A DNA stretch of 64,000 nt, from positions 558,001 to 622,000 of the forward strand of contig JAFKAC010000013.1 in NCBI GenBank assembly GCA_025766275.1. The letters are read 5' to 3'. Shown piece by piece: positions 35,014 through 45,309 of the stretch (position 1 is the first letter of the stretch; every line of letters begins with the position of its first letter). Source of the stretch: Lactarius indigo (Eukaryota > Basidiomycota > Agaricomycetes > Russulales > Russulaceae). The notes under the pieces are model-generated. The model did no database searches and was not told the DNA's origin. It saw nothing but the letters and a program-made list of their open reading frames with translations. Position numbers and translations under genes: made by a program.

Positions 35014-36485
35014 GATGCGTGACTCTGGACAGCCGAGAGATATTGACTTGCGCGCCCCAACAGACGTTCTGCGCAGCACGGGCGAGTCGAGGCTGGGCTG
35101 GATGGTCATGTATAGTATACACGCAACCCTTCTCTCCCAAAAACTCACCCGGCGCTGATGTGCTACGCAGCGACTTTGGGCACAACGTGGCCGACAGCCC
35201 CACGATGGCCGTATGACCTTCGCCTGGCGTGGACGGCGACAACGGCACTGTGGCGCTCTCGCAGCGCAAGGCGCCGTACGAGGTCATGCAGACGCCGGAT
35301 CGGCACCCTCCGTTCGCAGCCAAGCTCTCGCTCATCGATACCTACGTGCGTGCTCCCCCATACCGTTTCCATTTCACCTTTCGAAGGAGTCGTTCTGTAG
35401 GTCACCATAAGGAATCCCCAATAGCGTTCACACGGAACGTAAGTACCCCACCCCACATATATATTGCGGCTTTTATGCTTGACGTTTCGTGTAGGCCCCG
35501 CCGGACGGGACGCAGAACATCATTTGGGCGTTCAGCCGCATGCTCCCGGGATCGGATGACCCGGATGCTCCTATCTCGATACACCGCGAGATCTGCCGCG
35601 GCGTGCTCAACCTGACGCGCATCCCTACCACTCCCGCCCAGCCACCGCATTCCCACTCCCATCCCGAAGACAAAGACGACGACGACGACGAGAAGGCTGA
35701 AAATGAGGGTGAAAACCACGATGACGATGACGGGCGCGGCGGTTTTGCGAGCTTCGTGTACGGCGCGCTCTGTACTGCGGGGTGCTTACTCGTGTTGCCA
35801 TCTGGCGCACTCGTGGTTCGATATGCAAAGGCGGTCGAAAGTGTTCCTGCTTCACCGCCTGCATTAATTCGTCGTCGGTTCGTGTCTCCTCCCCTCCACT
35901 AGCCGAGCTTCACTCAACTGTGCGTTATTCAGCCGGCGCCTCCATCGCGGGAGGCACGCTCGCGTAGCTGTTCATGGACGACCACAGCTCGGGCATGGCA
36001 CACAAGGTGATGGTGCGATGTCACCTGACTTCCCTGTACTGACGACTGATCCTTCTCCAGGTGGGAGGTGCTGGCCTCATGTTGCTATACGTCGTACAGT
36101 GCGTGATAGGGAGCTGGGACCATCGCATCCCAGCGGAGAGCCAGACTAGCGCGCACGGTGCGTTGCTGGCAGGCTTAGGCGCCACGATCGTCCTGTTCGC
36201 GTTTTTCGAGACGTGGCTCGGGCTCGTCTTGGCTGGCAGGTTCACGCTCGTATGGTCCGCGCTACTATTCTATTCGTGAGTCTTCTTTGCTCTGCTTCGA
36301 AGAAAACCGAAAGCTGATGGCCGCGTTTGAATCGCTTAGGTCATCCCTTCCCATTATGCCGTCGCGTAATGATGGTACAGCGGCGGTTTGGATCTGTGAA
36401 GGAGGACGCGAAGGGAGAGTACATGACGTTGGAAATGCGTCCTCCTTCGAACGACGAAATCGGGGACGACGACGAGAAATTATAG
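35014..36485 (+). pseudogene. Type-c DOMON/cytochrome b561 gene, 5' truncated (unit C)
   Basis: Homology to the family starts abruptly at about 35014-35020, inside the intron/exon before LGWMVM, and is joined to sequence that lies upstream of the NLRs in other units (compare 7470-7490). Signal peptide and first exons are absent. DOMON pieces show DFGHNVADSPTMAV, with Val for the axial Met and TGA for the Trp of VVVWP, as in 7932-9742. The linker is short (PHSHSHPEDKDDDDDEKAE). The first b561 helix (FVYGALCTAGCLLVLPSGAL) has Tyr for the conserved His, and the second His stretch is scrambled. SPALIRRRF matches unit A. The 3' exon ends at TAG 36483-36485 in type-b style. Almost certainly non-functional. 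Confidence 0.75.
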
Positions 36486-36825
36486 AACACCTTAATTATG
36501 TTATGTATTGGCCCCGTTGGCCACTTCTTATCTCTTCTCTTGTCTCTGCCGTGTATAATTGTGATCTCAGTGATTGAATTGGCGGGTTGTGATACCGATA
36601 GTATCATGGAGAGCATTACAACGCATGACCCATTCCAAGTTAAAGGGTCAGTAACGGTACGACCGCTGGAATTGGCGCTCGTTTGTTAAAGGACTCCGGC
36701 CCGGACACCGGACCTCATCAAGGCGCTTGCCAATCCCGTGTCCCATGTAAACCACGGACTAATGGGCGGGCCATACCCATGGCAGCGTGCAAACCCCTCC
36801 GAGCTTGCGTTTTTCGGCCATTTAG
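36486..36825. other. Junction region between two DOMON/b561 genes
   Basis: The first part copies the type-b 3' UTR (GGCCCCGTTGGCC). At about 36640-36660 it changes to the upstream region of the type-a gene. No gene is seen. Confidence 0.5.
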
Positions 36826-38754
36826 ATGAGGATACCCGGTGGAGATGCGATGGAAGTTTTGCTGGCAGCGGCCCTCTTCCTCGCCGCCTCGCCTGTCAAG
36901 AGTAGGGCAAACCCGGTCTCCTCCAAGCTGGTGCGCCTTTTTATCCCCCTGCACATTGCACGGCTTTCTTAACTGCAGCCATTTTGCAGCAAAAGAGGCA
37001 GTTTTTTGGCTCTGCTCATGATTCTCTGTGTAGTGATGTGCGCGAACAGTTTCTTTTCCTCCAGAAGCGAGACGGTCAATCGATTACTGTATTGCTAGGT
37101 GATGTGTATCGAGTGTGATGTGGACGGTGCCATAGCGCGATATACGTGGGTCCCAAATCGACGTGACTTTGAACAGCCAAGCTTGATTGACTTGCGCGCC
37201 CCAACAGACGTCCTGCGCAGCACGGGCGAGCTGAAGCTGGGCTGGATTGCCATGTACGTTATGCACGCAACCACGCAACCCCTCTATCAGCTGACGCCGA
37301 CGGGCCATGCAGCGGATTTGGGCGTAACATGGCAGACAGCTCCATGGTAGTCGTGTGGCCTTCACGCGGCACGGATGGCGACTACGACTCCGTAACGCTC
37401 TCGCAGCTCAAGTCGCCTTACGAGACCATGCCAACACCAGACCCGAACCCGCCATTCGCAGCCGAGCTCTCACTCTCCAATACATCTGTGCGTCGTTTTC
37501 CCCTCGACCCTTTTTATTCTGATTTTTTTTGCGACTCCCCGTGCGTTCTATGCAGGTCACTGGGGAGTATCCTCAGATAGCGTTCACCCGACGGGTGAGT
37601 AGAAGCCTAGTTTCGTTGTTCTGGGCGTACTCTGGGTTTTCGTGGGAGGACTGTTTGGGCCACTGACGGGTCCGATCGATACTGCCCGCAGGCCCCGAAT
37701 GAAGGTATGCAGAATATCATCTGGGTCTTCAGCCGCACGCCCCCAGGGTCTGCAGATGCGGACGCGCAGATTTCAATCCATCACAGGATCGGCCGCGGTA
37801 AACTCAACCTGACGCGTACCGCGCCCGCGCCCGCTCCCACTGAGCTAGTGTCCTCCGCGCTCCCGCCTTCCGCCCTGGCTGAGAGTTCGGGACCGGACTC
37901 CCCAGCTGGACACGAAGAAAGCGATGGGAAGGCGAAATGCGAGCGCGAGAGCGAAACCTACGACGCGAGCGAGGGCCCCAGCCGCGGCGGCTTTGCGAGC
38001 CTCATGCACGGCGCTTTCTGTATGGCGGGGTTCTTACTCGTCATATCGTCTGGCGTGCTCATGATCCAACACGCAAAGGTGACGGGCAGTCCCAGGGCGT
38101 TCCATTTACATCGTCTGCTGCAGCTTCGCCTTGGTTCGTGCCTCCCTCTCTTATCGCTCTGTCTGTCGTGCCTCGCTGATCTATGCCGTACTGCACTATT
38201 AAGCCGGCGGGTTCATCGCAGGAGGCACGCTTGCCTATCTATTCATAGATGATGATGCATCTGGTTGGGCAGTGGCACACAAGGTGATGCCCGCGACGGT
38301 CCACCCGTACTGATGGCTGATCTTTCCTCCGAGTAGGTGGGGAGTGCCAATCTTCTGCTGTTGTACCTCGTGCAGTGCGCATACGGGAGCTGGGTCTACC
38401 GTACCCCATGGCGGAGCCGCACCCGCATGCACAGGGTATTGTTGGCGGGTCTGGGCGCCACAATCGTCCTGCTCGAATTTTACCAGACGTGGCTTGGCCT
38501 CGTCTCGGCTGGCCACGACACGCCCGTGTGGTTGGCAGTGCTAATGGTGAGTGTTGTACTGGCTTTGAGGAAAGGGAGGTGTGCTGAGGGCCACGTTCGG
38601 ATCGCTCTAATCCATCTTTTCCCTGTATGTTTTCAGCGTGGTGATGGTGAAGTGGCGGTTTAGGTCGGTGCAGGCGGCCGAAAAGGGAGAGGGGTCAGTG
38701 TTGGAAACGCAGGCTCTGAACGACGAGCTCGCGGACGGCGGCAAGAAATTATAG
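36826..38754 (+). CDS. Type-a secreted DOMON (CDH-type cytochrome)/cytochrome b561 protein, best-preserved copy
   Basis: Start ATG 36826 gives a signal peptide (MRIPGGDAMEVLLAAALFLA, cleavage near VKSRA). The CDH-type DOMON domain is spread over small exons: LGSAHD-like, CIECDVDGAIARYT, STGELKLGWIAM, FGRNMADSSMVVVWPS (Met as candidate axial haem ligand) and SIHHRIGRGKLNLTR (candidate axial His). A Pro/Ser/Glu/Lys linker follows. The b561 domain has MHGAFCMAGFLLVISSGVLM, FHLHRLLQ, GGTLAYLFIDDD...AHK, LLLLYLVQCAYGSW, MHRVLLAGLGATIVL and FYQTWLGL, with His in four helices for two haems. The cytosolic tail ends NDELADGGKKL, TAG 38752-38754. All these exons are open. One oddity: the last intron's usual TTTAG acceptor is CTAAT here; a TTTCAG 27 bases further can replace it. 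Role inferred: electron transfer across the plasma membrane. Confidence 0.75.
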
Positions 38755-38811
38755 ATACATTGGCCAGTTGGCCGCTTTCTTTTTATTATTTCTGTTATTG
38801 TCTCTGCTGTG

Positions 38812-39532
38812 TCACCTTGCTCCGCAAGGTCCTGTAGAAAGTCGGAATGACTCAGCAATCTGACAGCTGACAAATTCTTTTTTTCTTTTTCCAAATTATG
38901 TCGAACAATACCGTTGTGGGTGGCCTATTCCGATTCGGTCATGGGAGTCTCTCGATCACCTGTATCCCATACCGTCTCCATTTTACATTGCCGTAGTCTT
39001 AAACAGTAGCCATCATGTCGTCTTCTCACTCTTCTCAACGCATGCAATTGGCATTACATTCTTTGACAATGGACGACATGACAGACGCTTTACCAACAGA
39101 AACTTTTTCTCGCGCTGAAAAACGTTTCCACGCGAAAATGGAAGACGCTGTGTTTTTGTTGCCTGATGAACACCAACTTCTTTTGGAACAAACGGCACGA
39201 ACAAAGAGACAGAGATTGGAAACAAACACAATTTCCTCGACACACAAAAATTCGACACCGGCATTGTAAAAGTTAGAAAGTAACAGTTTCGATCGACAGT
39301 GAACCAAGTCGAACGCCATGAGGGTAAATGAGAAAACTAAAAAATGGGGCACACGCACCGAGCAATAGCAATGCAAACATACGTCACAACCGACGGAACG
39401 TCCTCCTATAGACGAAATATTTTTTGAAATAAGAGTGACCAACAGAGACAACGGATAATGGTCAACATGAATCAACATTGTCCTTCACAAAAGACTTCGA
39501 GCAAGGTTTGAGTCGACAAGGTCGACGCCTAG
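38812..39532 (+). mobile_element. 721 bp Helitron-like non-autonomous insertion (unit C)
   Basis: Present only in unit C, between the DOMON/b561 3' region and the API5 promoter. It begins TCACCTTGCTC with a small hairpin (CCTTGC...GCAAGG) and ends GTCGACAAGGTCGACGCCTAG minus its last base group; the final CTAG is at 39529-39532, preceded by a GTCGA...TCGAC hairpin. GAGCAAGG near the 3' end is the inverse of CCTTGCTC near the 5' end. TC start, CTAG end, 3' hairpin and no clear target duplication suit Helitrons. The flanks are G and T, not the usual A and T. No transposase is encoded. Confidence 0.55.
39015..39269 (+). CDS. Hypothetical 84-residue ORF inside the Helitron-like element
   Basis: ATG 39015 to TAA 39267-39269. 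The product is polar and Ser/Thr/Glu/Arg-rich (MSSSHSSQRMQLALHSLTMD...), with a likely helical centre around FSRAEKRFHAKMEDAV and LLPDEHQLLLEQTARTKRQR, which also looks like a basic stretch. No family is recognised. Base use is more AT-rich than in neighbouring genes, so it could be a fragment captured by the element from elsewhere in the genome. A longer antisense frame (39478-39035) is Cys/Val-rich and less protein-like. Confidence 0.3.
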   Translation: MSSSHSSQRMQLALHSLTMDDMTDALPTETFSRAEKRFHAKMEDAVFLLPDEHQLLLEQTARTKRQRLETNTISSTHKNSTPAL

Positions 39533-39555
39533 TGATCTAGAGCGAGGTGTGACTA

Positions 39556-39563
39556 TGACGTCA
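39556..39563. promoter_or_regulatory. CRE-type palindrome upstream of API5, unit C
   Basis: Perfect TGACGTCA, lying only 24 bases after the right end of the Helitron-like element. The insertion therefore separates it from the upstream flank that it has in other units. Confidence 0.5.
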
Positions 39564-39720
39564 GTGGTTTGAGGGATCCGAACTCGCAGCCGACTCTGAT
39601 CGTGTTGGTGGTGCCAGATACAAACTCCGTCATGCGTTCTCCTCCTTCCCCCCATTTACTGTACTCTGTACTCCCACTCACGCATACATACATACACCCG
39701 CCGAGTAGAGATAACATGCA

Positions 39721-41710
39721 TTGAGTCACGCGATAAAGTTGGCCCACTCCCACCATACGTCGCTCAGACGCATGGCTGCCAGCAATATCGCCAAGTTTTT
39801 CAAGGCGTTCCCGGATCTCGAGGAAGACGCTATTAATGCCGTGTATGACCTCTGTGAAGACCAGGACCCCAATGTGCGTCGTGCGGGCAACAATAGGCAC
39901 GGTCCATCAGCTGACTATTTTGCAGATACGAATCGAGGGGTACAAGGCTATCGTTCAAATGTCCGAGGAGCAACCCAGATGGTTGGAACGGAACGTGGAC
40001 GTGCTGGTGGAATTGCTACAGAGCGGTGCGTTCCCACCTTGCCCTGGTGGAGGAACTACGCCTTAATGTTGTTTTCCCCCAGACGAACTGGAGGAGGTCG
40101 GGTGATGAAGATGGCGCTCGTACAGCACCTCCAGCTCGACCCCAAGGTCACCCTCGGTGTCCTCTGCGACCAAATCGTGCCCCCAGACGACCCCATTGAA
40201 GACGAAGACAAGACCATCCGCGAGCGCCTCTGCGCGCTCGTCGTTGTATTTCTTGCTCAGGACGCACGGAAGCCCCTCCTCGCGCAGCTACAGGACCAAA
40301 GGCGCGGTTCCGCAGAGCAAGAAGATGCGCTTATAGACACCCTCATCAAGGTACTTGGCGCGGTTCACCTTCTTAGCTCCTAGGGCATTAACGCTCTCGC
40401 AGGCAGTATCCAAATCCCCAGCAGCAGACGCGGCGAAGATCATCGAGGACATCCTCACCTTTCTACCCTTGTTTAGTGACGGACGGCCAACGCGCCGCGG
40501 GAACGAGCTGGTGCAACTACTGCTCGCGCGAGCTGCCTCGGCGCTCAGGGAGGACCTCAAGGAGGACCTCGCACCTGGGCAGAACCCTGCGAGCCTGGAG
40601 CAGTCCCACGGGTATCTTGAGCTGTCGGACCTCCTGTGCCGCACGAAAGGTGCCGCGGATCCAGCGCAACTTTTGCGCTTCTACTGCACGTCCTCTCTCA
40701 TGGGTTAAATGACGCTCAGAAGGCTGTCCCAGGAATCACGCGCGTTCTTCGTCGCGCGTCTGGCTGGCGCACTTGCGGCGTGCAGTCATCAGAAGAGCCC
40801 GGAGTCTAGTGAGCTCGCGTTGATGTGGCGGCAGGTCGTAGACGCGCTGAGCGTATGCTTCCTGTGCGTCTGTTGCGACGGCTACTCCGTGCCTCGCCAC
40901 GCTCACCGTCTCTCTTTTCCAAGCAGTTTTTTCACCCAAGTGGCCCCATCGGACACGCAAGCGTGGGGGTCGTGCGAAATTCTATTACAGGTTGGCGGTC
41001 CATGACCTTGCGGGAAGATTGACAGACGTGATCACTGTCTTTTTCTTTCCCGCGTCCAGATGGACCGTTCCAGCGCCTCTCCACTCAGTTCTGACTGAGA
41101 TCTCTCGTATAGCTGATGAACAACAGAGCCCCGAGTCGAAATGGGTAGCGGGTTTCAGCAGGGTTTGCCTTCAAGCCTTTCTCTTCTGTCCTTGCCCTCT
41201 CCAACTGATACCTTTTTTTTTCGGCACACTAAATTAGGCGCTGACCCGCTAATCAACTCAACACCCACTTCTTACAAAACCGCCGCCGCCACCACCACCA
41301 CCATCGTCACCACCTCCTGACACCAAAGAGTTTGTCGACGCGCCACCATCTCCAAGTAAGCGGAAACCGGGGCGAGAAGAGCCAGCCGCACTGCCTCAAG
41401 AGCAAAACGGAACTCAGAAGCTGTCCATCCGAGGGCAGTATGCCCGTCAACGATGTCATCCCAAGGATATCACCTCGTCTTCATCCCCTCAGCAGGTGGT
41501 AGGCTCGGGCGCGTCAACTTCGGTAGAAGCAGTGGAAGACGGCGACCGACGGCAGCAGCAGTCATCGCCGATAGCGAGGCAACGAAGCGTCTGAAAGTGG
41601 CGGACGGGGAGAAATCATCATTGTTGCTGCAGATGGGACATCAACGCCGTCCACCGGCGGGAGGGCGTAGCCGACAGGGATTGAAATCAAAGTCCCCACC
41701 CACACGGTAG
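39721..41710 (+). pseudogene. API5-like gene, premature stop (unit C)
   Basis: The best API5 copy. MAASNIAKFFKAFPDLEEDA (ATG 39772), YDLCEDQDPN, IRIEGYKAIVQMSEEQPRW, RNVDVLVELLQSG, KMALVQHLQLDPKVTLGVL, CDQIVPPDDPIEDEDKTIRE, FLAQDARKPLLAQLQDQ, AAKIIEDILTFLPLFSDG and LLCRTKGAADPAQLLRFYC are all readable, with short GT-AG introns between. This matches the API5 HEAT/ARM solenoid. The decisive lesion is TAA at about 40706: LMGKMT is changed to LMG-stop by two base changes (GGCAAAA to GGTTAAA). The N-terminal 40-50 residues usual for API5 were not found. The basic tail PSKRKPGREEP lies near 41355. The 3' end is approximate. Confidence 0.7.
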
Positions 41711-42012
41711 CAGCAGTAGCAGCAGCGCCTGGATCTGCTGACGCCTGCAGGGATACCGGACCTGTTGGTTGGTTGGGATCAGCATCAAGGGTGGCGCACA
41801 CCCGCGCTCACATCCACACTCTCTGCTCGAGAGGATACAGCGAGAGGGAACTTGATAGCAGGGCGAAGTTTAGTTTACTATAGTTGAAGAACTCTTGATC
41901 CCCCAGAATTATTTACGACCGTTACGTGACCAACCAGCGTTGTGCGTCGAAGTAAACTTTAAATGCCGTGTCTGTCCGAGAGAGCACAGACGTCCACCTA
42001 TTGCGCTCTTCG
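41711..42012. other. Intergenic, API5 to DOMON/b561, unit C
   Basis: Copy of 11975-12276. No gene is seen. Confidence 0.5.
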
Positions 42013-43845
42013 ACCAGAATACTCAGTCGAGATTCGACGTCCAAATTATTGCCGGCTGCGGCCCTCTTCCTTGCCACGTCCCCTGTCAAGAGCGGCTCCT
42101 CTAAGTCCGACTTGGTGCGCTTTTGTAATCCCCGCACGCTACGCGACTTTCTCAACCGCCCCGGTCGGTGCAGGAAATAAGGCAGTCACTTGGCTCTGCC
42201 CACGACACAATATGCAGTGACGTGTGTGCTTTTTTTTTTTTTTTTTAATTCCTCGAACAGGGGCTGAATGGGCTATGATAGGTGAGTGTAGCATAGACGG
42301 CAGGACAGCACGATGTACGTGGGTCCTATTCTCGCGCGCCCGCCGGACTTTTTATTGACCCATATGACAGACATCCTGCGCACGACGGGCAACTAGAAGC
42401 TGGGCTGGATGGCCATGTACACGCTTACAACCCGACCTCACTCTCTGGAGCGCTGACGTCCACGCTAGCGGCTTCGGGCGTAACATGGGCGATAGCCCCA
42501 TGGTCGTCGTGTGGCCTTCGCGTGGCGCAGATGGCGAGTATAACTCGGTGGCGCTCTCGCAGCGCAAGGCGCCGTACGAGGTCATGCCGACGCCGGATCC
42601 GCACCCGCCGTTCGTTGCCAAGCTCTCGCTCACCGATACCTACGTGCGTGCTTCCCCCATATCGTTTCCGTTTCTCCTTTCGAAGGAGTCGTTCTGTAAG
42701 GTCACCGTGGAGAACCCCCAAATAGCTTTCACGCGGAACGTAAGTACCGTATATCTTACACGCGGTTTTTGTGCTTGACGTTTTGTGGTAGGCCCCGCCG
42801 GATGGGATGCAGAGTATCATTTGGGCGTTCAACCGCATGCCCCCGGGATCGGATGACCCAGATGCTCCTATCTCGATACACCACAAGGTCGGACGCGGCA
42901 AGCTCAACCTGACGCGCATACCCCCCATCCCCGCCGAGCCGCCAGAACCACTCCCCCCTCCTCCTCCCCCAGTCCATCCCGGACATTCACACACCCATCC
43001 CGAAGACGAAGAATGACCACGACGACGACGACGACGACGATGAGAAGGCCGAAGGATGAGGGTGAAAACCACGACGATGACCACGACGGGCGAGGCGGTT
43101 CTGCGAGCTTCGTGCATGGCGTGCTCTGTACTGCGGGGTTCTTGCTCGTGTTACCGTCTGGTGCGCTCGTGGCTCGATATGCGAAGGCGACGGGAAGTCC
43201 TAGGGCGTTCTTTCTGCACCGCCTGCTACAATTCGGCGTCGGTTCGTGCCTCCTCCCATCCCCCAGTCGTGACTTACTTCACTTGCGCGTTATTTAGCTG
43301 GCGCGTCCATCGTGGGAGGCACGCTCGCGTATCTGTTCATGGATGACCATAGCTCGGGCATGGCACACAAGGTGAAATTGCGATGCCAGCCTAGCTTTCC
43401 CCTGTACTGACAACCGATCCTTCGACAGGTGGGAGGTGCCGGCCTCGTGCTGCTGTACGTCGTACAATGCGCGATTGGGAGCTGGGTCCATCGTATCCCA
43501 CCGGAGAGCCGCACCGGCGCGCACGGTGCGTTGCTGGCAGGTCTAGGCGGCACGATCGTCCTGCTCGCGTTTGTCGAGACGTGGCTCGGGCTCATCTCGG
43601 CAGGCCGGTCCACGCTCGTATGGTCCGCGCTGTTATTCGTGAGTCTAATTTTGCGTCTGCTTCGAGAGAAAACAAAACAGAGAGCTGACGGCGGCTTAGG
43701 TCGTCCCTTCGCTGTACGTCGTAGGCGTGATGACGGTGCAGCGGCGGTTTGGATCTGTGAAGGAGGACGCGAAGGGAGAGTACATGGCGTTGGACACGCG
43801 TCCTCCTTCGAACGACGAACTCGAGGATGGAGACGAGAAATTATA
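42013..43845 (+). pseudogene. Type-b DOMON/cytochrome b561 gene, broken (unit C)
   Basis: The expected start is ACC, as in unit B. DOMON: NMGDSPMVVVWPSRGADGEY, VTVENPQIAFTRN and SIHHKVGRGKLNLTR are all open. The linker begins PEPLPPPPPPVHPGHSHTHP, but an extra A near 43012 makes a TGA, and a second extra base near 43050 restores the frame. b561: FVHGVLCTAGFLLVLPSGAL, FFLHRLLQ, YLFMDDH...AHK, GGAGLVLLYVVQCAIGSW, HGALLAGLGGTIVLL and FVETWLGL remain, ending at TAG 43843-43845. Exon 3 (the CIECSVDG equivalent near 42280) has lost about eight bases. With the two indels corrected, most of the protein would be open, so base-call error is a real alternative. Confidence 0.7.
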
Positions 43846-44178
43846 GAACGAATGCGTTAATTATGTTATGTATTGGCCCCGATGGCCGCTTCTTGTCTCT
43901 TTTCTTGTCCCTGCCGTGTATAATTGTGATGTCTGCGATTGACTTGGCAGGCTGTAATGTCGACAGTATGGAGAGCACTGCCATGCACGACCCATTCCAA
44001 GTTGCTATTGTAATCCGAAGCCATTTATCTATGTCGTGTCTAATCATAGATGAAGCAGTCCGAAACTCGAAGATAATATGGGCACATGTGATCACGGCAT
44101 CATGGTTACCTACTTGAAGCTACTCCCCGACCCAAAGTGACTCCCTTCTGTCTTTCTACGTCCAATACTTCCTTCAAA
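43846..44178. other. Intergenic, DOMON/b561 to USE1-like relic, unit D
   Basis: Copy of 202-526. No gene is seen. Confidence 0.5.
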
Positions 44179-45062
44179 ATGTCAGTCGGAGATCAGGTCA
44201 TCCGCAACCGGATTAACTTCTCTGCCTTGTGCGACGTCTCGACAAATCTGTCTACTCATAGCTGACTGGGGTACGTGGCGCAACTCGACGCAATGGCTCA
44301 AATCTGAGAGGGTGCTACAGATGCATCCGTTGTCCAGTGAGGCCCCAAGAAGACCCAACGTATTTCTTGTAGCAAGTGAAGCACGCCTGAAAATTGCTGG
44401 GAAACGTGGAGCTCGACAATGAGATTTCATGGTGAGTGCTCTTGAATCCATCATTCTCGAAAAACCTAAACACAAGGGGACTTTGGCACTGGTGGACATC
44501 TGTGGCCTGCTGGACAGGCCGAATGTGTCTCTATGCTATCCATCAACGAGGTACGTCGCCATGTGTATGCTGAAAATGCCTTTATCAATTTCCCTTTTTT
44601 TTTGTTCAGCAGGTCGCTCCTGAGCCTTCGCGTCTCTAGCCGTTCCTTCCTACCGTACCGCGCACGTCCTCATCTGTCACCCGAAAGTCTGATCTGCTAA
44701 CGGTCCAACGCCTAGCACCACCCTCACACGTATGCGGAGGCCTCCGCAGCCGTAGCTCCGGCGGACATGGACCTGCTCCTTGATTCGATTGACGACGAGT
44801 CCCGCGCCTTACATCCGCCGTATCGGACGTTGTCCGCGACCGGGGCGCGCAACACGGGGGGCGACGCGGGAGCGGCGCAGGCCAAACGCGGAGCGCTTCT
44901 CCGGCGCGCCGGGGAAGAGAGGGTGAGCGCGAACCTGGAGGCGATGAGGCGTGATCACCGCGGGGGGGGGGCCCTCGGAACGACGTGTCTAACGATATCG
45001 AGCAGTCGGTCGTCGTCGCGATTGCGTTTTTGGTCACGTTCTTTGTCATTCAGTTCACATGA
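44179..45062 (+). pseudogene. USE1-like tail-anchored SNARE relic, unit D
   Basis: Begins MSVGDQVIRNRINF and loses frame early (a missing base near 44219). NVELDNEI, DICGLLDRPN and MDLLLDSIDDESRALHPPYR (44767) remain. The C-terminal anchor is in frame with its immediate upstream codons here (NDVSNDIEQS-VVVAIAFLVTFFVIQFT, TGA 45060-45062), because this copy has one more base than the others before the anchor. A G-run (44962-44971) adds three bases. The TGA before KLLGNVE is shared with the other units. Confidence 0.4.
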
Positions 45063-45309
45063 AGGACGATATGGGAGACGGCCGCTTGACGTCGTGATCA
45101 ACCAGTTACCTCTCCCGGGTTATCGAATGTGTGTGTCGGAGATTTTATAGCTCGACGAATTCACGTTACTTAGTGGCAAAGCGTCGACAACTTGCCTGTG
45201 AGTGAGTTGTTAGTGTGTACTGCCTCAGTGAACTATCATCAACTATAGCACGTCATATTACAGTTCGGGTCGCCTAAAGAAAATCAGCGGGTTACTGTAG
45301 CGGTTCTAT

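Larger units (their letters stand above)
28016..44178. repeat. Tandem segmental duplication, unit C
   Basis: 16.2 kb. It has the same order as units A and B, plus a 5'-truncated DOMON/b561 copy (35014-36485) and a 721 bp insertion (38812-39532). Together these two explain most of its extra length. Confidence 0.9.
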
